Positions 10,698 to 22,104 of a stretch of 64,000 nucleotides of DNA are shown here, piece after piece. The position numbers and the translations under genes were made by a program. Below the pieces are notes generated by a model. It was not told the DNA's origin. It did no database searches and saw only the letters and a program-made list of their open reading frames with translations. Origin of the DNA: Molossus alvarezi (taxonomy: Eukaryota > Chordata > Mammalia > Chiroptera > Molossidae); the NCBI GenBank assembly GCA_037176705.1, contig CM073895.1:3949051-4013050 (forward strand). The letters run 5' to 3'. How positions within the stretch are numbered: position 1 is the stretch's first letter; every line of letters begins with the position of its first letter.

Positions 10698-12049
10698 CTG
10701 AAACGAGAGCGCAAGGTCATCCGTGGGAACACCACCCCCGGGGCACCCGACGGCTCTCGCCACCCCGGCTCCAGGCCGCGGCGAGGGCCCTGCAGGCGGG
10801 AAAGAGAACACGGGCACCACTCAGACAGGACCCTGGGTCAGAACCCACCTCCGTTCAAGCCCAAACGCTGAACTGGTCACACAAATGCAACTTCCGCTTG
10901 AGGCCACGTTCCACCCCGCACTCGTCCAGGAAGCACGTTACACTTGGCACCCAGAACACGGACAGAAGAGTGCAGAGGGGCGCCCGCTCCCTTCCCTGGG
11001 CCCCACCCCGTCGCTCCCTTCCTTTCCAGCAGGGACAGCCAGTGAGCCATCCGGCCGTTTCTCACTGTTCCATCGCCCGTGAACCGCATAGCGACATGCA
11101 GGCGTCCTCATGACCATGCTGAGGCAGCAATACGGTCAGGGCTGGCACCACGGGAGGCCAGTCCCTGTCCCGAGTGGGCAGCCTCCCCAGGGCCGTGGCC
11201 CCATGAGCATAGGAGAGGCCGCCAGCTCCTGGCATCCAGCCCAGTGGCTGGGGGAGCAGGCATGGGGACCTCAGGTGCGGGGAGGACTATGTGCAGGGAG
11301 GCCGTGTCCGCAGCTCTGGGCGGTGACCGGCACAGGAGGGGCAGGCACAGCAGCTGCCACCTGAAGGCTCACCCCACCGCGGGGACCTCCCATCGCCACC
11401 ACTGGGGGCCATCGTTTCGGCTCTGGTCCTCTCTCCCCCCGAGTTCTGACAACTGTTCAAATATTTAGGGACAAGGTCTTCGCTTTGAAAAGGAATGACG
11501 GACAGACTCGGTGATGGCAGAACGGCCATGAGCAGAGCACCATGGTCCGCGAGGCTCCGTGTCAGCACCAACAGGCAGCTCTGCCTTCGCCTTCCCGGTC
11601 TCGAGGGCCTCCAGCCCCCGCATCCGCCTTCCGCCCAGCGGTGCCCGTGTCTGGGCCCACCCCACAGAGTGAGCAAGGCGTCCTTCGGAACGTTCTTTAG
11701 AAGAGAGAGAAGCACGGAACCACCCAATGTTCCAAAATAGAGGAATTTGTCAGCTGTCCGTCCACAAAAGTGGGGACAGAAAGCACGTTGTCAAAGATCA
11801 TCTAATGATCGCAAAGTGGTCATGATGCGGTAGCAGAAAAGAAGGTCACAAAACTGTCCGCTGATGCCAACTGTGTTTAAAACCACGTGTGTCTGCGCAT
11901 CTGCGCGTCTTCGGGTCTGCAGGCAGTAACCTCGGGTTACCTCGTTTCCTTCTTCGTGGCCCCCACGTCCTCCCACCACACGGGGGCGTGAGGTCCGACG
12001 CTCCTGGGACAGGAGCATGCCTTCCTCACTGCTGAGAATCGGAACCGGT

Positions 12050-12330
12050 GAAAAGTGCAGGCCCAGCAGCCAGAAGGTGGGGACCGCCCCGGGTCTGCAA
12101 ACGAACAGATAAACAAAGTGTGGTCCGTCCACACGGCGAGGGTGCATTATCCGGCCTCAAAGAGGAAGGAACTCCTGTCACGTGGGACAAGGTGGCTGGA
12201 CCTTGAGGACACACTGCTGCGTGAGACAGGTCGAAGTGGGACGGAGGGTGCGGGGCTGGGGGGTGGGGAGTGGGTGTGTAATGGGACAGTCGCAGTTCAC
12301 AGGACGAGGCCCCCGAGGGCCCTGAGTGAT
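12050..12330 (+). mobile_element. L1 3' fragment, old
   Basis: Diverged matches to the L1 ORF2 end and 3' region occur in order: GATAAACAAAGTGTGGT, CGGCCTCAAAGAGGAAGGAA, GGACCTTGAGGACAC and a G-rich 3' UTR-like part. The coding frame is broken. Confidence 0.65.
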
Positions 12331-13098
12331 GACACCCTGTGGAGCCACGGTGGGGGCTCAGCGGTTCACGGGGAACCCCACAGCGGGGGCTCCGGTGGGT
12401 GTCGGGGGAGGGGTGGCAGTGTTGTCAGGTGACTGCGAGACCCCTCGCCTTCCGCCAGAGCCTATCAGTGCTGTGAGAAGGGGCCCAGACCCCCGCACGG
12501 CCCGGCACCCCGACCAGACTCCATGCTGGCCCGGGTCCAGGAAACGGGCTCTGGCCGGTGTGCTGCCACGGCCCCCGCCTCCGGCCGCGCCACGAGGACC
12601 TCTGCACCGCTCCCGGCGGGCGGGGCCGAGCCTTCACCCACACGGCCTGCCTGGGCCCCCCCACGTCCCCAGGCTGGCGCCTCGTGACGAGTGGCCCACG
12701 GGGACGGGTCTGACAGGCACGCAGAGGTGCGACCCTGAGAGCAGCAGGTCCCGGCCAGAGGCAGGCTCACTCCACCGCCACAGGGGCCTCGAGCCAGACC
12801 GCGAGTGACCGGGCAGCGCACGGAGCTCGCTGTCCCGGGCGGAGAATGTGAGGGGGGCGGGGCTTCCCAGCTGCAAGGAAAGGAACCGTGGCCGTGGTGG
12901 CATCTGCCAAACTGGACGACTCGGAGCTCCCCTGAAGCTGCTCAGGGAGAGGCCGGCAGCCTCCCAGGAGAGACGAGGAGCTGCTGGGGGGGCCGGAAGT
13001 GCCCTCTGTCGTTTCCAGTCTCCCCAGGTCAGAATCACTCGATCCGCACACACAGGAGCACAAGTCCACCCGGGGAGACGCAGGTAAGGCCCGTGGCT

Positions 13099-13440
13099 GT
13101 GCGGACGTCGGGTCCTGGTGTGACGCTGGGCCGTGCGGACGTCGGGTCCTGGTGTGACGCTGGGCCGTGCGGACGTCGGGTCCTGGTGTGACGCTGGGCC
13201 GTGCGGACGTCGGGTCCTGGTGTGACTCTGGGCCGTGCGGACGTCGGGTCCTGGTGTGACGCTTGGCCGTGCGGGTGTTGGGTCTGGCTGTGACGCTGGG
13301 TTGTGTGGGTGTCGGGTCTGGCTGTGAGGCTGGGTCGTGCGGGCGTCGGGTCCTGGTGTGATGCTGGGCCCTGTGGGCATCCGGTCCTGGTGTGACGCTG
13401 GGCCCTGTGGCCATCGGGTCCTGCTGTGACGCTGGGCTGC
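13099..13440. repeat. 34-bp minisatellite, about 10 units
   Basis: GTGCGGACGTCGGGTCCTGG recurs every 34 bp from 13099. The first five units are nearly identical and the rest drift (GTGTGGGTGTCGGG and similar). It is CpG-rich and lies in NPHP4 intron 6. Confidence 0.93.
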
Positions 13441-15069
13441 CATCTGGGGTCACTGGTCAAGGGCACCCGGCCCTCTCTACATGACTCACTGAAACTGCAG
13501 TGAGCCACAGTAACCTCCATCACAACCCCAGTGAAGAAGAGCACCCTCCTGCGTGATGGCTCTCACAATGAACAGATACCCAGCTCCCGGAAGGGCACTC
13601 AGATGAAACCAAACCCTCTGCACGTTCGACAGATGATCCACCAGGGAGCCTTCCAGTCCCAGCCCTGGCCCTTCCAGGGCTACAAACACGATCCAGCAAA
13701 GAAACCTTTGCAAGAGAAGTCACCAAAGCCCAGAGATCGGGGAGGCATGTAGCAGAGATGATGGCCCGGTCAGAAAGCAGCCGGCGCCTCTCAGCTGCGA
13801 GGAGCAACTCCGCGTGGCGTCTGCGCCCACTGGGCAGCTGGGCTCCCCCAGCCCTCGCCTGCCAGAGCGCGCCAGGCTCCGTGGCGGAGTCCCTGGCCGT
13901 TCGGGTCTGCAGTGCTCCGGGCACCGCTGGCATCCGGGACGTGCCCCTGTGAGCGGCGGCTCCACACCAGTGGGCAGCTGGGCTCAGATCTCTGCTGAAA
14001 CCCTAGCCTTGAGGGTACAGCGCTGGAATGGCGCTTCCTTAAATCCGACCTCCCCTGGGTCTCGTGGCCCCTGGCCTCCGCAGTCTGAGGGCCATCGGGC
14101 AGCTGGGCTCCTCCGTCCAGCGATGACCCGGAGGCGGGCCCAGGCTGTACCGAGCTCCGCTCACACCCGCTGTGTTGCCTACAGCGCAGGCCCAGGAGCC
14201 TCTGCTGAGGCCCAGAACCAGGGCGAAGGCTGGGTGGGCGAAAGCAGAACAGTGGGCGCCAGGCTCTTCCCTCTTCACAGCAGGGCCTCCCTGCCCGACG
14301 GGGCCGGGCGGCGACGGGCCACAGCCGAGGTCGGAGCGCAGGCGACGCGTCCCGGTCACTCGGTCCCAGCAGATGACCACCCCGCCCTCCCGGTCTCCCC
14401 GAGCTCCAGCCCCTCCTCTCTCGGGAGAACACAGGTAGACTGTGAGGCTTCCGGCATGGGCTCGGGGTGGGGGGAGAGGGCGTTTCAGCTCAGTGACCCA
14501 GGTGAGTCCAAACCTGAGACCCCTTCTGAGACGCGCCCTGCTCACAGTTGACTCATCACCTCTCACGTCCATCGTCTTTTCTCTGGGACACTGAACAAAC
14601 AGTGACCTCACAGGTCACGGACCCGTGAGAAACGCACGAACGACGTCTGCATCGGGCTTGGACCAGAACGCCTGGGCCTGCACAGGGACAGCCTAACAAT
14701 CACTCCCCGCACTGGGGCAGAGCCATGGCCCTTTCTCAGGGTCTGCGCCACACACTCAGCACGTCACCGCCCTCCACCGGGCCGCGGAGCCCCAGGCGAG
14801 CCTGCTCTTCCTGGACCAGGCCAGAGTCGGCCCAGCTGAGCAGAGTTCCAGCAGAGCCCGGCGGGGGAGCTGCTGTGGTCCCTGCTCCTGGCGCCTCCAG
14901 ACAGCCAGACCAAGAGTCTCCGAAAGTGCCAGGTGGTGAGGCCCCACCAGGTCCACCGCCATGACCCACGCCACCACTGGGAACCAACACAAGGCAGAGT
15001 GCCGGGCCTGTCACACGGCGCTCAGTTTCCAACGTAACAAGCCTCTGCACACCCACGTCCAGGGCAGTT

Positions 15070-15390
15070 GATCACCACAGGCAAAGGCCGGAAACCCAGG
15101 GTCCGTCGGCAGGCGAGTGGACACACACGTGGTCATCCACACGGGGGTGTCCCCAGCTTTGGAAAGGAAGGTAGCTCAGACAGGAGGATAGGCCCTGTGA
15201 ATGTCATGCCAAGTGAAACAAGACAGAGAGAAAGTCCAAACACTGCACAACCCAGTCACAGGGAGCCCGGGAAGAGTCTCCTTCACAGCCGGAGAGGGTG
15301 CAGGGTGCGGGCCTGGGGTGGGGGTGCGGAGTGAGCGGTTGACGGGGACAGTTGCAGTTCGGGAAGACGCATGCGCTAGCCGCACACTGA
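15070..15390 (+). mobile_element. L1 3' fragment, old
   Basis: A decayed version of the L1 ORF2 carboxyl end and 3' UTR: GGCAGGCGAGTGGA, TGAATGTCATGCCAAGTGAAAC, then a G-rich tail and TTGCAGTTCGGGAAGACG. It is of similar age to the fragment at 12.1 kb. Confidence 0.6.
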
Positions 15391-15731
15391 AGTGGCTGAG
15401 ACGGGAACGTTCTGCCATGTGTCTGCCATGTGTCTGCCACAACGGAAAAGTTACCCTGAGGAGGTCACTGCGTGGAGGTCAGTGAGGCGGCACCAGCAGC
15501 GGTGGACGCGCTGGCCAGGCACACAGACGCGAACCACTTTCCTTACCAAGGCGTTTCCCGAGGGAGGGAGGGAGGCGGAGGCGACTGGGCGACCTGAGAC
15601 GGCTGAGGGAGGGCAGACGCGGTGGCACCGCCCCCCCTCCCCCCTCCGAGGTGCTGCACGCCCTGCCGGGACTCCCCTAGAGCCCAGTGCCCAGGAGGCC
15701 GCAGCCGGTGAGAGGACAGAGCAGCCCTTAC

Positions 15732-15887
15732 CCGAGTCCCCGGGAGCCGGAAGGAGGCCGGGCACCGGCTGCAGGCCGGACACCAGCAGGTTCTCGGGCA
15801 GGAGGTGGAAGGCGGGCTCCAGGGCCGGGTGCGGCCTCAGCGTGTACTGCAGGCTGCAGCTCTCAATGACCGTCAGGAGCTTGTTTT
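15732..15887 (-). CDS. NPHP4: NPHP4 exon 6, residues 176-227
   Basis: This 156-nt exon opens after the pyrimidine-rich acceptor CCTCCCCAG, completes a CAA glutamine codon from exon 5, and ends with a single G before GTAAGG. It encodes [36 protein letters not shown] and [16 protein letters not shown] and [21 protein letters not shown] are NPHP4 hallmarks. The donor is strong. Nothing unusual is seen in the exon. Confidence 0.96.
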
Positions 15888-17039
15888 CTGGGGAGGGAAA
15901 CAGGGCTGTGAGAGCTGACACGGGGCACTTTCCATCCAGTCAGCCAACGAACCCCGATTCTTAGACATAGACGCCACAAACAGGAAACGTACGTTTAGGG
16001 AGACGGAAATTACTGTCAGTTCAGCCAAAAAGTGAAAAAGAAAAAACGGATCCCTAGTAACTCTGGTGAAACTGGCACGAAAGAGATGCTGGTTTCCGAT
16101 GATGCTGTTACATTGTAACAAAGTAACAATCTCTGGCTCACACCTTCCCCAGAGCAGGAAGCCGGCACCACTCAGGGCCACGACCCAGAACCGTGGACGG
16201 GAGGCTGATGTGGCGCACACGCCATTTATAGGGTCCCAATTCTAAGGATGCTCCAGGAGAGAAAACACTGGCAAATTTATGATTACAGTCAACAGAGGGA
16301 TCACCTCAGAGCCAATGTTTACCGATAAAATTGTTTCTGAGTGATCGTATCAAACTCCGCGGGGAGCCGAGGGTATGGGTGGTCTCTTTCACACCGGCTC
16401 CATGGCAAACGCAGTTTCCGTCACCGAGCCCAGGCAACCTCTCGGAGACAGGAAGGCACCCTCCCAAACAGGGCCACCTGTGACCACGTGGTCCGTCCAC
16501 CACAGTCGACACAGGTCTCTGCCCAGCCCACCCCCTGCCCCCACTGGCTGCCCCTCCTCCCACCCTGCACCTGGCCGCAGCCACGTGTCCCTCGCAGCTG
16601 GCACTGGTCGCTGGGCCTCACACAGGACGAGAGCCCAGCATTTCCACAATGTGGCGATGCCCCTACTGAGGGCTCCTCAGCCAGGCCATCTGAGGCCTTG
16701 CTGGAGATCACCAATGGGCTTCCCAGCGAGTGGCTTCCTGTGACAGTGGTGGCCAGTGATGGACAGCAGCTACTCCATCTGGGGGCAAAGCTGTTACCCT
16801 AGAGGCAAGGAGGCCACCAGCCCTTCCAATGGGTGGCCCCTACGTGGCCACCTGTCCCGTGGTCACCCTCACAAAGCAATGCCCCCTACCAGGCCAGTCT
16901 TCAAAGTATGTAAAACACCCAGGCCCATGGCACATCTCTCCCAAGTCCACCCCATCGGGGAGCTGAGGTGACAATGGCCTGCACTGAGGACGCTCACAGG
17001 ACAGGCCCAAGGTGGACAGTGCCGGGGGAGGCCGCTTAC
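15888..17039 (-). other. NPHP4: NPHP4 intron 5
   Basis: This 1.15-kb intron is unique sequence, moderately AT-rich near 15950-16340. Nothing else is recognised in it. Confidence 0.9.
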
Positions 17040-17104
17040 GTTCGAGGGGGTCCTGCATCAGTGGGTGCAGCAGGGCTCTGGGGGTGCCGTGATACAGTCT
17101 CAAC
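17040..17104 (-). CDS. NPHP4: NPHP4 exon 5, residues 154-175
   Basis: This short 65-nt exon completes the split arginine codon and encodes LRLYHGTPRALLHPLMQDPLE before the first base of a glutamine codon. The acceptor is TTTTGCAG/GTTGAG and the donor is GAAC/GTAAGC. RLYHGTPRALLHPL is identical or nearly identical to human NPHP4. The small size and split codons at both ends make it easy to miss by open-frame scanning; the phases at both neighbours confirm it. A 101-bp tandem array begins about 100 bp upstream (5' on this strand) of its acceptor. Confidence 0.95.
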
Positions 17105-18182
17105 CTGCAAAACAAGAGCCACGTCAGCGAGTGCCGCCTGCGCTAGTTCGGAAGCGCCGGCTACTCTTCCCGAAAGCAGAGTGTGGGGGGCCCACCCGCC
17201 ATCCCTCGGCCGGACGCCCCAGCGCCCCTCGCCCACGCGCTCTGCAGGAGCACCCTGGGAGCACCTGTCCCCACCGCTTTGCTCCGACCCCTCCCCCAGC
17301 ACCGAGCGCTGTCCCAGTGCAGCGCCCTCGCCCACGCGCTCTGCAGGAGCACCCTGGGAGCACCAGTTCCCCACGGGCTTTGCTCCGACCCCTCCCCCAG
17401 CACCGAGCGCTGTCCCAGTGCAGCGCCCTCACCCACGCGCTCTGCAGGAGCACCCTGGGAGCACCAGTTCCCCACGGGCTTTGCTCCGACCCCTCCCCCA
17501 GCACCGAGCGCTGTCCCAGTGCAGCGCCCTCACCCACGCGCTCTGCAGGAGCACCCTGGGAGCACCAGTTCCCCACGGGCTTTGCTCCGACCCCTCCCCC
17601 AGCACCGAGCGCTGTCCCAGTGCAGCGCCCTCGCCCACGTGCCCTGCAGGAGCACCCTGGGAGCACCTGTCCCCCACGCGCTTTGCTCCGACCCCACTCC
17701 CAGCACCGAGCGCTGTCCCAGTGCAGCCCGAGAACCTGCGCCCCAGGGAGCAAGGCCGGGGGAGCCCATCGTGACGGCAGCGCCCCGGGAAAGACGGCGA
17801 CTGAGATGTTCTCACGGCCGTCTACCTGTCCCATGGCTGGCAGCCGGGACGCTTCTGCACCCAGGGACATTCGGCAATGCCTGCAGACATTTTCGGTTGT
17901 CCCGTGGGGGAGGTGCTATTGGCACCTAGTGGGTGGTGGGGACCAGGGATGCTGCTGGTCATCCTACACTCTCAGGATGGCCCCACGCAAAGCCTTTCAA
18001 CCCACAGTGTCAGGGGCCACGCCGAGAGAGCCGGGTCTGGAGTGGCAGACTGGCTTCCACTGGGCTGAAACGGTCACGAGGCCGACACAGCTGGGCAAGC
18101 CTTCCACGTGGCCACGCGAGCAGGTTTCAGCAGCGCAGAGAACGCCGGAAAAGGGCAAGGGCGGAGGGCACGAGGCAGGTAC
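17105..18182 (-). other. NPHP4: NPHP4 intron 4
   Basis: This 1.08-kb intron is about half filled by a 101-bp unit tandem array (17213-17725). The open frame of almost 390 codons across it is a by-product of that repeat. Confidence 0.9.
17213..17725. repeat. 101-bp minisatellite, five units
   Basis: TCTGCAGGAGCACCCTGGGA recurs at about 101-bp spacing (17240, 17340, 17441, 17542, 17643). The middle three units are nearly identical. The array fills half of NPHP4 intron 4 and ends about 110 bp before the exon 5 acceptor on the minus strand. Confidence 0.95.
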
Positions 18183-18355
18183 CGCTTGTCCTGGGAGGCA
18201 GAGCAGGGAGATTCCGGCTTGTTGCTGAAGAGCCGAAGAATTCCGAACCCACACGACAGAGCCTGGAGGGTCCCGTCCCGTCTCCTGCCGCCGGCGACCA
18301 CTTCCACCACCGCCACGATGTGAGGGTGGCTCAGCGACGTGTGGAAATACAGGGG
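18183..18355 (-). CDS. NPHP4: NPHP4 exon 4, residues 97-153
   Basis: This 173-nt exon starts with CCC CTG TAT after the acceptor TTCACAG at 18357-18356. It ends AAGCG/GTACCT, leaving two bases (CG) of an arginine codon that exon 5 completes. It encodes [20 protein letters not shown], then a basic GGRRRDG turn, [13 protein letters not shown] and SASQDK, matching the human protein closely. The donor GTACCT is weaker than consensus at positions +4 to +6. The exon is flanked by the 1.1-kb intron 4, which holds a 101-bp tandem repeat, and by the long intron 3. Confidence 0.95.
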
Positions 18356-18984
18356 CTGTGAATCAGAAGTCGGAAGCTCGATGAGGCACTGGGTGGACGC
18401 CACCACCTGCAGGCAGGGCACAGAGGACGCCGCTGTGCTCCCGCCACCCCGGGCCATCGCCACGCAGACGCCGCACATGTGGCCATGTGGAGCACCCCTC
18501 CGAGGCGCCAAGAACACGACAGGCCCAGCCGAGTGACCTCCTGGGAGCCACAGCTGCTCCCCAGCGCGCCCAGCAGCCAGGACAGCGGCCACTGTGCCTT
18601 TGCTCTGGGAACTTTCCATCCAGCAAAAAAGATGCCAACGGACACCAGGTCCTGCGGAGGAGAAAGAGGCGGGGCCACGCACTCACCCCGCCCAGGCAGC
18701 ACCCAGTGACACTAGATGAAGCCGGACCGAGTCCGGGCAAACGCCCCCTGAGGGGGCCTCTGGGGGCCCGGGTCACGTGGAACTAGGATGCAGCTGCCTT
18801 GACCTAACCTCGTTTAACTAAGCAGGATCCTTAGACGTCTGCGGTGCTGTGTGATTATTCCCAGTTCAGAGCCAACTAGCATCTCTTTGTGACTAATATC
18901 GCGTTGAGGTCATTCCCATGAAAGATGGGGAACCAAGCTGAGCAGACACATCGAACTGCTCTTAGAAGGTTTTCCAGCCCTTCG

Positions 18985-19162
18985 CGATGTTGCCCAATGG
19001 TTAGACCATCGGCCCTCGGACCAAAGGGTCATGGGTTCAATTCCCAGTCAAGAGCACGTTCCTGGGTTGCAGGTTCAATCCCGAACCCTGGCCAGGGATG
19101 TGAGGGAGAAAAGAATATTATCAGGGGAGGATTAACCAAAAAATTTAAAAATTTTTTAAAAA
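18985..19162 (+). mobile_element. Ves-type bat SINE, copy 1 of 4
   Basis: A tRNA-like head has an A-box-like AATGGTTAGACCATC and a B box GGTTCAATTCCC, followed by an unrelated body and an A/T-rich tail. It is more diverged than the copies that follow. Such elements are copied by L1 machinery from a pol III promoter. Confidence 0.85.
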
Positions 19163-19412
19163 GCCGGGCCAGCCCTGGATGGTTTTACTCAGTGGTTAGA
19201 GCGCCGGCCCACGGACCAGAGAGACCCGAGTTCAGTTCCCGCTCAGGGCATGTATCTAGGTTGCAGTTTGTCCCCGGCCTCGGTTGGGGTCGTGTGGGTG
19301 GCAACCAGTCGATGTGTCTCTCTCACATCGATGTTTCTCTCTCTTCCTCCCTTTTCCCTCCCACTCTGTCTGAAAATAAATGCAAAAATGTCCTTGGGTG
19401 AGGATTTAAAAA
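19163..19412 (+). mobile_element. Ves-type bat SINE, copy 2 of 4
   Basis: The head includes CAGTGGTTAGAGCGCCGG and a B box GTTCAGTTCCC; the body includes GTGGGTGGCAACC and CATCGATGTTTCTCTCTC; the tail is TGTCCTTGGGTGAGGA plus an A run. It sits directly in the tail region of copy 1. Confidence 0.92.
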
Positions 19413-19622
19413 GTAGCCTGGCCAGTGTGGCTCAGTGGATTGAGCGTCATCCCATGGACTGAGAGGTCCCAGTTCGATTCCCGGTCACGGCACATGCCCG
19501 GGTTGCAGGCTCAGTCCCCAGTAGGGGCCGTGCAGGAGACAGTCGATCAAGATTTCTCTCTCCCATCGATGTTTCTCTCTCTTTCTCTCCCTCTCTCTCT
19601 AAAAAATCAATAAAAACATTTT
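19413..19622 (+). mobile_element. Ves-type bat SINE, copy 3 of 4
   Basis: The head has GTGTGGCTCAGTGGATTGAG and a B box GTTCGATTCCC. The body is shorter than in its neighbours and ends with a TCTCT run and AAAAAATCAATAAAAAC, a different subfamily tail from copies 2 and 4. Confidence 0.92.
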
Positions 19623-19623
19623 T

Positions 19624-19881
19624 AGCCCTGGCCGGTTTGGCTTAGCGGTTAGAGCGTCGGCCTGCGGTCCTGAGAGACCAGGGTTCGGTTCCCGCTAAGG
19701 GCATGTACCTCGGTTGCAGTTTGTCCCTGGCCCTGGTTGGGTCATGTGGGTGGCAACCACTCGACGTGTCCCTTTCACGTCGATGTTTCTCTCTCTCTCT
19801 CCCCCTCCCACACACTATCTGAACAAAAAATAGAAAAAATGTCCTCGGGTGAGGATAAAAAAAAATAAATAAATAAAAACA
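19624..19881 (+). mobile_element. Ves-type bat SINE, copy 4 of 4
   Basis: This is a full-length copy: GCCCTGGCCGGTTTGGCTTA head, B box GGTTCGGTTCCCG, body with GGTCATGTGGGTGGCAACC, CGATGTTTCTCTC, TGTCCTCGGGTGAGGA and an A-rich tail with TAAA repeats. It shares its subfamily with the copies at 27.5, 47.9 and 52.8 kb. Confidence 0.95.
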
Positions 19882-20269
19882 TTTGTAAACGGTTTTCCAC
19901 GTGTCACCTCTCCACCCCTCCCAGCCCTGCCTCTCAGGGCAGAGAGAGCGAATGCACAGCAGCCAACCGCCGTCTCTCCACCTTCGGGGAACAAGAGCAC
20001 CTTCGCGCTGCTGCTGCTTTTTCTGCTTCAGGAAACCCAATGCAGTTGCTTTTATTTAAAACTAACCAACATCACAGACGCAGAAGATAGGAACGGGGGT
20101 TTGTGAATCAACAGGGACAAGCATCGCAGGTGCTCCACCGCGGCTCGGACTCAGAGTGTCCCCGGAACCCAGCGCCCGTGCTGGGGTCACGGCGGGGCAC
20201 AGGGACCACCCCCGCCAAGGCAGAGAGAGGTGAGGGAGGCCAGGCGGGGCTCTGCAGGGGATTTAAACC

Positions 20270-20480
20270 TGGAATAATCCCCGTTAAGGAGTCATTACCA
20301 CGGTGTCACCCAGGAAACGTTTACTGTAATCACAGACTGTCAGCCAGGATAACAGAGAGACACATTAAAACATCAGCCACGAGATATAAATCGTTATTCT
20401 ATTATCTTTTATTGCAAAATGATGAAATAATGACCACTTACAGCTGACAGGTGGCTGGGCCAAGGGAGAATTATGTTTCT
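20270..20480. other. AT-rich, motif-dense patch in NPHP4 intron 3
   Basis: In GC-rich surroundings this 210-bp stretch is AT-rich and looks non-repetitive. It has GATA-type TTATCT and ATTATC, a C/EBP-like TTGCAAAAT, and E-boxes CAGCTG and CAGGTG. This is the profile of a conserved non-coding element or enhancer, but conservation cannot be tested here. Confidence 0.35.
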
Positions 20481-22048
20481 GTTCCCAGGACTCAGGAGCC
20501 GGCTTGAGCCCCGCCGTGCAGTGGAGATGGTCATTACCCCACCTTCCGTGTTTGTTCCCGTGCACACGGCGTTTATAGTCCCCACCGCCCACTTCTCCTT
20601 TCTGCAGCGAAACAGACATTTTCAACTCCGATGCGAAGCCACAGTAATCCCCCAGCTAGAGGTCACCTTGAAGTGCTCTGCCACCGCTGCTGGACCAGCC
20701 TCTCTGCACGTCCCCGGTGCAGATTTATGGCCCTTGCCTGTCCCTTCCGCTCACCACCGAAAACAATTATTCTGAGACAAAACAAGCGGAGCGGAGCCCA
20801 TCGGCATTCCTCTCCGGGGTCTCCGCTCCAAGTGGGGGGCCGGCCCCTGGAAGCGCAGCGTGGAAAGAAAACACGGGGTCCCCGGCTGCTGCCACACTAC
20901 CCTGACCGGTCAGGGTAGATGCTCTTTCCAAACATCATTTACTGACCCTCCGGGCTGGGACCAGCACCGTGCGAGAGAATCCCTAAGGGCCCTGGAAAAC
21001 ACGGCCCAGCCCTCGGAGGCTCCAGCTCGCAGGGAAGGGTCATTACAAAATGTAAACCCTGCTCAGGACCGACCGCTCGAGGCTCGGGGAGGTGGAAGCC
21101 GGCTGGGGTGGAAACACAGGGCCCCCACAGCTGCCCTCCTCATGGCCGGCCGGAGCGCCCTCAGGGGGCTCCCCTGGCACCCAGGCCCCAGGCCCACCTT
21201 ACAGCGCACCGGGGGCTCAGCCAGAAACCCCCCCCCAGCTCAGCTCAGCTGCACACGAGCCCTGCAACTGGGACAGCTCATCAACACCACGCGGTCCGTA
21301 CGCCTTGAGAGGCAAACCCCACCCATCACCTGAGACGACACGGTGAGAAGTTTCCGTCAAGCCCGTCCAGTCACCTGCAGGGAAGGCTCTTGAAGAAGAG
21401 CGGGGCCCCACCCGCCCACATCACCTCTCACTCACCCACACGGGACAAGTTTCCGCCCTGGCGGGATAGACAGATTAATAAATCATTGAAACCCTCCTGT
21501 CTTGCTACTTCATCTTCAAAGACACCGACACCATTTTGCCTCGGGGCCAAGTTTCCATCTCTCACCCAGTTGGTGCCCCTGAAACCGGGACCCTGAGCAG
21601 GCGCCGGTGGGAGAGGCTGCAGCCCCGCGTCCACACGGCAGTGCCACCAGGGACTCCGGTGACATCGGCTGTCAGTCCTGAGAAGGAAAAAGGCCGGCGA
21701 AGAGGCCAGGGAAGGGCAGAGCAGACTCCCAAGCTGGGACCTTCCGAAGAGGCTTCTCCATCGGCCTGGACGGAGTGTCTTCAGGAAGACGCGTAAGTCA
21801 CAAGTACTTCCTGCCGCGTCCACCTGCCGGCTCGGCCTCCCACAAGGCTCGGACGCTCCCTGGACTCGACCCATCCCGAGCTGAGCTCCGGGCACAGGAC
21901 ACTGCTCAGCAAGCTCTCCCCTGGGAACCACACAGCCCCCGAGTCAGACGCCAGCAGCAGCCACGCCCCGGTGGGCTCCCCCTACCCGCACCACACGGCA
22001 GGGCCCTGCCGTGGAGACAGCCCCCCCGGGGAACCGCCAGGCCCTCCA

Positions 22049-22104
22049 GGTCAGCCATCCTGGGGCGAGGTAACCTGGTCAGCCATCCCGGGGCGAGGTA
22101 ACCT
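22049..22104. repeat. 28-bp tandem duplication
   Basis: GGTCAGCCATCCTGGGGCGA and its continuation GGTAACCT are repeated once, 28 bp apart, with one base change (CCTGG versus CCCGG). It is short and isolated. Confidence 0.85.

Larger units (their letters stand above)
10698..15731 (-). other. NPHP4: NPHP4 intron 6
   Basis: This 5-kb intron includes two degraded plus-strand L1 3' fragments (12050-12330 and 15070-15390) and the 34-bp minisatellite (13099-13440). The intervening DNA is GC-rich and shows no exon or gene. Confidence 0.8.

Noticed and set aside
17065..18228. A 387-codon plus-strand frame
   Set aside because: It is driven by the 101-bp array and runs antisense across NPHP4 exons 4 and 5.
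18925..19613. Possible tRNA genes
   Set aside because: The A- and B-box heads belong to SINEs with bodies and A-rich tails; none folds as an isolated tRNA gene with proper ends and a terminator.
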